From contig DASYSA010000136.1 of NCBI GenBank assembly GCA_036003885.1, positions 1 to 10,333 on the forward strand: 10,333 nt of DNA, given 5' to 3'. This document shows positions 6,112 through 10,333 of this stretch, piece by piece. The position numbers were made by a program, and so were the translations under genes. The notes below the pieces were generated by a model, which was not told the DNA's origin, searched no databases, and saw only the letters and a program-made list of their open reading frames with translations. This stretch comes from DASYSA01 sp036003885. GTDB lineage: Bacteria > Acidobacteriota > Blastocatellia > UBA7656. Positions within the stretch are counted from its first letter, which is position 1. Each line of letters begins with the position of its first letter.

Positions 6112-8301
6112 TCACAGCCCATCCCAATTTCCAGCGATCGGCCTATCCCCCGGCGCGCCGAAGCCCCCTATCGTTATGTCGGGAGGGGCCAGCGTGTTGC
6201 TGTTCCTCAAGAAGAAGAAATTTCCTGTTGTCCTGAAGAGCCCAATCGTGGTCGTACCGTTTCCATCCCAGTCGCCGACTACAGGCAGATCTCCGGGCGC
6301 CCCGAACGAAACCGTTACGTCAGGCGGAGCCGCCGTGTTGCTGTTCCGCAGAAAGAAAAAGTTTCCACTCGGCCTGAACAATCCGATGGTCATCGTCCCA
6401 TTTCCGTCCCAGTCCCCTACAATCGGCATGTCGCCCGGCGCGCCGAAGGTTACTTCAATGTCCGGGACGCCGAAAGAGTTGGTGTTGCGTAGAAAGAAGG
6501 TAGACGTACCCGGCCGATAGACTCCGATCGTCCACGTTCCATTCCCATCCCAGTCTCCCGTGACGGGAACATCTCCTCCAGGCCCATCCCCAAAAGTCAG
6601 CATGATGTCTGGAGGCCCAAATGAATTTGTGTTGCGCAGAAAGAAGGTCGAGGTGCTCGGCCTGTATAGGCCGATCGTCACGGTGCCGTTGCCGTCCCAA
6701 TCGCCTAAAATCGGAACGTCTCCCGCCGCACCAAACCCAATTGTGAGGTCGGGGGCACCAGACGAGTTGGTGTTTCGCAGGAAGAAGAAGTTGCCGGTCG
6801 GTCGGAAGAGTCCGATCGTGTCCGTTCCCCCGCCAAGCGCCGCCTTGATGTCCAGCAGGCCGGAACCGTAAACGTTGTTGGGCGAGCCGCTGCTGCTGCA
6901 AAGAGTTGATGCGACTTTGACGGCGGCACTGTTGAGAACTAATTCGGACAAAGTCACGTCGTTGCGCAGCTCGGGTCGTGCGGACCACAGGAGCGCTACA
7001 CCGCCGGCGACGTGAGGCGTAGCCATTGAGGTGCCGCTGAGGTTGACGTATGCACTTGTGCTGGTGCGTGTGGCAGACCTGATGCTCACTCCGGGCGCGC
7101 TGATGTCGGGCTTGGGTCGGCCGCTCCCATCTATGGTGACGGGCCCCCGGCTACTGAAGGAGGCGATAATACCGGTGGTGTGGTTGATGGCTCCCACAGT
7201 ATAAGAGGCGTCGAAAAGCCCCGGAGGATCATCAACCGTGGAGCAGCCCGGGCCGCTGTTTCCGGCCGCAACTACCATCATAATGCCGGCCGCACGCTGG
7301 GCCTCCACTGCTGTGTTCAGGGTGCTTGGCGAACATCCTTCGTCAGGCGGACATCCCCACGAATTAGTCGTTACATTGGGGGCGAGGTCGGGGTTTCCCT
7401 GAGAAGGAGTGCCATTTACGGGATACGGGGCCAGGAAGAATTCCATGCACTCCATATAACTCGCTGGAGTGCCCACACCTTCATTCATATTTCGGCAGCC
7501 GATCCATTTAGCGCCAGGCGCCATGCCGATCTGATTTCCCGCGCCGTCATCGCCAACTGCTGTCCCCATCGTGTGAGTGCCATGGCCGTCGTCATCGCAG
7601 GGCTGAGGAGAGTCAGGCCCACAAGACCCGCCGCCCAGATGAATGCTGTCGTGCCAGTTAAAATCGTGGTTCACTACCATGCCTGACCCACGATATTGAT
7701 TCTTAATCGCAAGATGGTCCCAGCGATATCCCGTGTCGGCGCCGCCGATGATCACGCCCTGGCCGGTGAAACCCAATGCCCACACCTCAGGCGCGCGCGT
7801 CTGGGCAATGCCGCCTTCAACGACGCTGGGGCTTGCGGGCTGCCCGATTCCTGAGTCGGGCGCTTCGACTCGATTTCTGATCTCGAGGTTCCCTTCGATT
7901 CGCGCAATATCCGGGCGTTGCGCGAGCGCGGTCGCTACTTCGCGGTCGCCCTTCACCCACACCATATTGACTATGTAATATGAGCGATGTTCAATGTTGC
8001 GTGACTTCAGCCAACTTAACAACTGAACCTGGGTCTCCTGTGCTTTTTTGTAAAGCGACTGATAGACGTAGCGACCTCTCTCCGTCTTCGTCTTCAGCCG
8101 ATCCGCCGCGCTCAGGTCGGCCTGATCTGACATAATGACGAGGAACTCGGCTTGCCTCCCATCGACTGTGTTTTCGAGCACCCAGGGCGCAATCTTGTTT
8201 CGCGCCGAGTCCCGACTCTGTGAAATCCAATATGCCCTCGATTGCACCGATCCAATCATCGCAGCTACAAAGATCACGATCGTAAGCAAGCGTATTCTCA
8301 T
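6112..8301 (-). CDS. Secreted S8 subtilase with FG-GAP-like repeats
   Basis: This 729-residue serine endopeptidase should be exported through Sec and cleave proteins outside the cytoplasm. The start at 8299-8301 opens the signal peptide MRIRLLTIVIFVAAMIGSVQ; the frame is open to 8481 but the added 60 residues lack family character. Residues 51-142 form an I9-like propeptide (AEFLVIMS... ARIEGNLEIR). The S8 catalytic set is intact: D189 in GGADTG, H240 in DGHGTHTMG, oxyanion N348 in VVAAGNSG, and S425 in SGTSMATPHVAGG. Five repeats of about 47 residues then run from 495 to the end, each reading TIGLFRP...FFLRNTNS...GDWDGNGT. Asp/Asn-rich DWDGNG loops are typical Ca-binding turns of FG-GAP/VCBS-like propeller blades. 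No sorting tail is seen. The ribosome binding site is weak (GAGG about 12 bases upstream). It diverges from the DUF5666 gene. Confidence 0.93.
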   Translation of the reverse strand: MRIRLLTIVIFVAAMIGSVQSRAYWISQSRDSARNKIAPWVLENTVDGRQAEFLVIMSDQADLSAADRLKTKTERGRYVYQSLYKKAQETQVQLLSWLKSRNIEHRSYYIVNMVWVKGDREVATALAQRPDIARIEGNLEIRNRVEAPDSGIGQPASPSVVEGGIAQTRAPEVWALGFTGQGVIIGGADTGYRWDHLAIKNQYRGSGMVVNHDFNWHDSIHLGGGSCGPDSPQPCDDDGHGTHTMGTAVGDDGAGNQIGMAPGAKWIGCRNMNEGVGTPASYMECMEFFLAPYPVNGTPSQGNPDLAPNVTTNSWGCPPDEGCSPSTLNTAVEAQRAAGIMMVVAAGNSGPGCSTVDDPPGLFDASYTVGAINHTTGIIASFSSRGPVTIDGSGRPKPDISAPGVSIRSATRTSTSAYVNLSGTSMATPHVAGGVALLWSARPELRNDVTLSELVLNSAAVKVASTLCSSSGSPNNVYGSGLLDIKAALGGGTDTIGLFRPTGNFFFLRNTNSSGAPDLTIGFGAAGDVPILGDWDGNGTVTIGLYRPSTSTFFLRNTNSFGPPDIMLTFGDGPGGDVPVTGDWDGNGTWTIGVYRPGTSTFFLRNTNSFGVPDIEVTFGAPGDMPIVGDWDGNGTMTIGLFRPSGNFFFLRNSNTAAPPDVTVSFGAPGDLPVVGDWDGNGTTTIGLFRTTGNFFFLRNSNTLAPPDITIGGFGAPGDRPIAGNWDGL
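6115..6819 (-). repeat. Five tandem ~141-bp coding repeats in subtilase
   Basis: Protein repeats start at residues 495, 542, 591, 638 and 685, so the period is 47, 49, 47 and 47 residues, with the last copy cut at 45 (ending GNWDGL). Copies 2 and 3 share STSTFFLRNTNSFG; copies 1, 4 and 5 share the GNFFFLRN form. This suggests stepwise duplication. The conserved core is RP-x(4)-FFLRN and GDWDGNG. Confidence 0.88.
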
Positions 8302-8519
8302 ATCCGATTCAATCCTCTCTCTCAGAAGCCGATCAGTAACTCGGACCCCACGGTCAAGGACGCCGTATTTCGGCGATCCACAATGGCTGGCTAGAGACGA
8401 CGGAAATATAGGGGACAATCTTTCAAATAACACCATTCGTACCTGGATCAAAGTCTTTTTCGTCAAAGAAGGCGAAGGCATTCAGAGATTCATCAACGAC
8501 TTTCTGCCGATCGCGGACT

Positions 8520-8595
8520 ACGAAACGGTCTTAAGGTCGCTTATTTTAAGCGCCCCGTTCGAAGATTATTGGAACGGAATACCGTTTAATTTCGT
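8520..8595 (+). ncRNA. Candidate structured RNA (three-way junction)
   Basis: AAACGGT (8523-8529) is complementary to ACCGTTT (8581-8587). Nested inside are two further perfect stems: CGCTTA-TTT-TAAGCG (8538-8552) and CCGTTC (8555-8560) with GAACGG (8572-8577). They are separated by short joiners (8, 2 and 3 bases), giving a plausible three-way junction. ACG (8520-8522) can also pair with CGT (8593-8595) across a bulge. It lies 5' of an intrinsic terminator on the same strand. I do not recognise a named riboswitch class. The stems are short, so chance folding remains possible. Confidence 0.35.
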
Positions 8596-8654
8596 CTAAG
8601 CCAACGCTGAGTGTTAGATTTGGGTCTTTTTTGCTGTAAACGTGCGGGAATTAT

Positions 8655-8685
8655 GCCGAAAGGGTGGTCTTTCGGCTCCTTTTTT
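8655..8685 (+). terminator. Intrinsic terminator in the leader of the DUF5666 gene
   Basis: GCCGAAAG (8655-8662), loop GGTGGT, CTTTCGGC (8669-8676) is a perfect 8-bp stem, followed by TCC and six Ts (8680-8685). That is a textbook Rho-independent terminator on the plus strand, about 80 bp before the coding start. It therefore either ends a short upstream RNA or attenuates the downstream gene. A weaker hairpin with its own six-T run (8627-8632) lies just before it. Confidence 0.75.
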
Positions 8686-8766
8686 GGCCGGTATGGGCGA
8701 ACGTCGGACCAGATTGTTCTCTTTTGCTGTTTACATGAACGGTTTCGACCGGAAAGAATGCAATTT

Positions 8767-10062
8767 ATGAAGCAATTATTGATCGCGGCGCTGCTCCTAT
8801 TGGCGTCATTTCTTCCCACTTTCGCGCGGAGCTACCAACCCCGATCAGAACCAGGCACACTGGCCACGAATACGTCCGGCCAACAAAGCGCAGATGCGGG
8901 CATAACGGCGACCCGAGTGCTGGGCGAAGTCACCGAGATTGACGGATCCGGGAAGAGAGTCCTCGTAAAGACAGACGCGGGCAACATAGTGACGGTGATG
9001 ATCGACGAAAAGACCGAGTTTCTGCGCGTGCCGCCCGGCGAGACGGCTCTGGATAAAGCGATCAAGACAACGCTCGCGGAGATTGGTGTAGGTGACAAAG
9101 TCTACGCGAGGGGGCGGGTGAGTGAAGATCACAAATCAGTGCCGGCGCAGAAGCTGATCGTGATGGCACAGGCCGACATTCAGAAAAAGCATGAGCGCGA
9201 ACGGGCCGAGTGGCGGAAACGCGGTATCTCAGGAATCATCAGCGGAATCAATCCTCAAGCTCGAGAGATAACGGTTCAATCGCGCGGTCGCGAAGGCGTA
9301 AAGCCCGTCATCATCGCAGCGCCGGAGAACACTCAGTTTCGCCGCTATGCACCGGATTCGGTGAAGTTCAGCGACGCCAAGGCGGGCTCGCTTGCCGAGC
9401 TCAAGGTGGGTGACCAACTGCGCGCCCTCGGTGAGAGGAGCGCCGATGGAACCCGGTTCGCGGCTGAGCAGGTTGTTTCTGGATCGTTTCGGACCGTCGG
9501 CGGCACGGTTAAGTCGGTAAGCCCCGAGACGCACGAGATCAGAATTGAAGTGCTCGGTAGTAAGCAGCAGCTCACCATTGTCATCAATAATGATTCGATG
9601 TTGCGTCATATACCCCAGCAGATGGCCATGTTCCTGGGCCGGGCCGCGCAAGGCGGAGCGCCCGGAGGTCCTGGCGGAATGACACCAGGAGGCGGCCCGC
9701 AAGGTTCCGGCATGCGATCCCCACAAAGCGGGGACGCGCCTCGACCCGCTCCACAGGGCGCTCCGACCGGCCCCGGCGGCGGTCCTGGCCCGCAACGGCC
9801 GGGCATGGAAGGTGGCGGAGATCTTCAAGACATGCTTGAGCGTATGCCTGCCCTCACGCTCACGGACATAAAACCTGGCGATGTACTGGCCGTATCGAGC
9901 ACGATCGGGGCTGACGCTTCCCGACTCACGGCTATCACTCTTGTCACGGGAGTGGATGCAGTTTTGGCTGCAATGCAAAGTCCGGGTGGCGCGCGCCGCG
10001 AGCCAAACTTGAGCACCGGCCTACCGGCTGGCGTGCTCGACTTAGGCATTTCTCGACCCTAA
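8767..10062 (+). CDS. Secreted protein with three DUF5666-like units
   Basis: This 431-residue protein begins with a Sec signal peptide (MKQLLIAALLLLASFLPTFA), so it is periplasmic or outer-surface. ATG at 8767 is preferred; ATG at 8758, three codons earlier, is nearly as good behind GGAAAG, and the frame is open from 8611. Three related beta-rich units follow: 50-135, 153-238 and 243-395. Each has a G-x-V/I-x-x-I strand start, a [TS]-x-[FL]-x-R-x-x-P element (FLRVPP, FRRYAP, LRHIPQ), then a VGD/PGD turn and an A-x-x-[VIL] closing strand. This fits DUF5666-type small beta barrels. The third unit is split by a Gly/Pro-rich insert (292-350). No catalytic residues are apparent; a binding or sensing role would be an inference. 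It lies 100 bp upstream of, and in line with, a receptor-like gene. Confidence 0.82.
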   Translation: MKQLLIAALLLLASFLPTFARSYQPRSEPGTLATNTSGQQSADAGITATRVLGEVTEIDGSGKRVLVKTDAGNIVTVMIDEKTEFLRVPPGETALDKAIKTTLAEIGVGDKVYARGRVSEDHKSVPAQKLIVMAQADIQKKHERERAEWRKRGISGIISGINPQAREITVQSRGREGVKPVIIAAPENTQFRRYAPDSVKFSDAKAGSLAELKVGDQLRALGERSADGTRFAAEQVVSGSFRTVGGTVKSVSPETHEIRIEVLGSKQQLTIVINNDSMLRHIPQQMAMFLGRAAQGGAPGGPGGMTPGGGPQGSGMRSPQSGDAPRPAPQGAPTGPGGGPGPQRPGMEGGGDLQDMLERMPALTLTDIKPGDVLAVSSTIGADASRLTAITLVTGVDAVLAAMQSPGGARREPNLSTGLPAGVLDLGISRP

Positions 10063-10086
10063 GGGGAATGCTGAATCAGGAATGCT

Positions 10087-10135
10087 GCCGAAGATGATCA
10101 GAAAAAAACTTACAGTTGATCATCTGCCATTCGGC
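10087..10135 (+). promoter_or_regulatory. Bulged hairpin upstream of the receptor-like gene
   Basis: AGATGATCA (10092-10100) is complementary to TGATCATCT (10117-10125), and GCCGAA (10087-10092) to TTCGGC (10130-10135), across a four-base bulge. The loop is A-rich (GAAAAAAACTTACAGT). It lies between the DUF5666 stop and the next start and could tune expression or end the upstream message. No T-tract follows. GGAATGCTG is also directly repeated at 10065-10073 and 10079-10087. Confidence 0.45.
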
Positions 10136-10162
10136 GCTATCATTCATAAGGACGGGTTGATA

Positions 10163-10333
10163 ATGAAGAATGTTCAAAAACTTATAGGGCAAAGTCTATC
10201 GCTCACTCTTGCGTTGGCTCTATGTGCGAATATCACTGTTGCGCAGGCAACAGCCACTTTGCGCGGTCAGGTAACCGATGAGTTCGGTGGCGCGATCGTC
10301 GGAGCTACGGTCACGCTCATTGATGCGAAGAAC
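10163..10333 (+). CDS. Carboxypeptidase-regulatory-like domain protein, partial (TonB receptor-like)
   Basis: Only the first 57 residues are present; the gene continues beyond the window. ATG at 10163 has AAGGA (10148-10152) ten bases upstream. Residues 1-30 are a signal peptide (MKNVQKLIGQSLSLTLALAL, then ...ITVAQA). From residue 33 the sequence reads TLRGQVTDEFGGAIVGATVT, the start of a carboxypeptidase-regulatory-like beta-sandwich (G-x-V-x-D-x-x-G-x-x-[IV]-x-[GN]-A-x-V). In Acidobacteriota this opening is typical of large TonB-dependent, Oar-like outer-membrane receptors, but that depends on sequence outside the window. Same direction and 100 bp behind the DUF5666 gene, so possibly co-expressed. 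Confidence 0.82.
   Translation, partial: MKNVQKLIGQSLSLTLALALCANITVAQATATLRGQVTDEFGGAIVGATVTLIDAKN

Larger units (their letters stand above)
8302..8766. other. Divergent spacer between subtilase and DUF5666 gene
   Basis: This 465-bp region lies between divergent starts. Open frames cross it on both strands, including a plus-strand frame ending at 8597-8599, but none has a ribosome binding site or a recognisable domain, so I treat it as non-coding. It holds the foldable segment 8520-8595, the intrinsic terminator 8655-8685, and a small hairpin at 8686-8710. A CGCCG-TATTT-CGGCG hairpin lies at 8361-8375. Confidence 0.6.

Noticed and set aside
6115..6819. Non-coding satellite repeat
   Set aside because: The ~141-bp repeats keep the reading frame and encode conserved DWDGNG blades of the subtilase.
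8302..8481. 60-residue N-terminal extension of the subtilase
   Set aside because: It would place the hydrophobic signal peptide internally; the MRIRLLTIVIF start fits export.
8135..8599. Plus-strand open frame of 154 codons ending IPFNFV
   Set aside because: It is antisense to the subtilase start for half its length, has no ribosome binding site or recognisable domain, and its end overlaps the foldable segment. Better explained as chance.
8655..8710. Cyclic-di-GMP or fluoride riboswitch
   Set aside because: The conserved core bases I know for these classes are absent; only the terminator and short stems are supported.
9229..9978. 249-codon minus-strand frame opposite the DUF5666 gene
   Set aside because: The plus-strand product has a signal peptide and three related domains; the minus product is low-complexity and Arg/His-rich.

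Overview
The window looks like chromosomal DNA from a Gram-negative soil-type bacterium. Acidobacteriota, perhaps Blastocatellia, is my best guess. The clues are a secreted subtilase ending in FG-GAP-like repeats, a gene remnant with Ig-like and Cys-rich secreted domains, a DUF5666-type protein beside a gene opening with a signal peptide and a carboxypeptidase-regulatory-like domain (typical of TonB-dependent receptors in that phylum), a Tat-exported M20 protein, and repeat-rich intergenic spacers. This is an inference from family content, not a database result.

Left block (1-3145, minus strand): a small coiled-coil protein with a GTG start (9-386), a SpoU/TrmH-family RNA 2'-O-methyltransferase (536-1345), and a Tat-exported M20-fold hydrolase (1640-3145). 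The last appears to have lost three of the five usual metal ligands. The spacer at 1346-1639 carries a paired REP-like hairpin element. The long spacer at 3146-3666 carries a 14-bp tandem repeat and a 73-bp near-palindrome built from the heptamer CACGAAT/ATTCGTG.

Middle block (3667-5477, plus strand): a full-length DUF763 protein with a GTG start and no visible Shine-Dalgarno, ending in QRSLF, which resembles a sliding-clamp-binding tail. A DUF1801 protein follows. A strong GC hairpin at 5512-5549 separates this block from the convergent genes on its right.

Right block (5559-10333): a 3' gene remnant on the minus strand (Ig-like half-domain plus a Cys-rich secreted domain, no proper start) lies 41 bp downstream of a minus-strand secreted S8 subtilase. 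The subtilase has an I9-like propeptide, the full catalytic set, and five ~47-residue repeats. It diverges from a plus-strand secreted protein made of three DUF5666-like units. Upstream of that gene the spacer holds a foldable three-way-junction segment and a textbook intrinsic terminator, so the leader is a candidate attenuator or separate small RNA. A signal-peptide/carboxypeptidase-regulatory-like gene begins at 10163 and runs off the end.

There is no CRISPR array, tRNA, rRNA, transposase or obvious defence operon. The items most worth a second look are the ligand-poor M20 protein, the structured leader with its internal terminator, the clamp-motif tail on DUF763, and the dispersed palindromic repeats.
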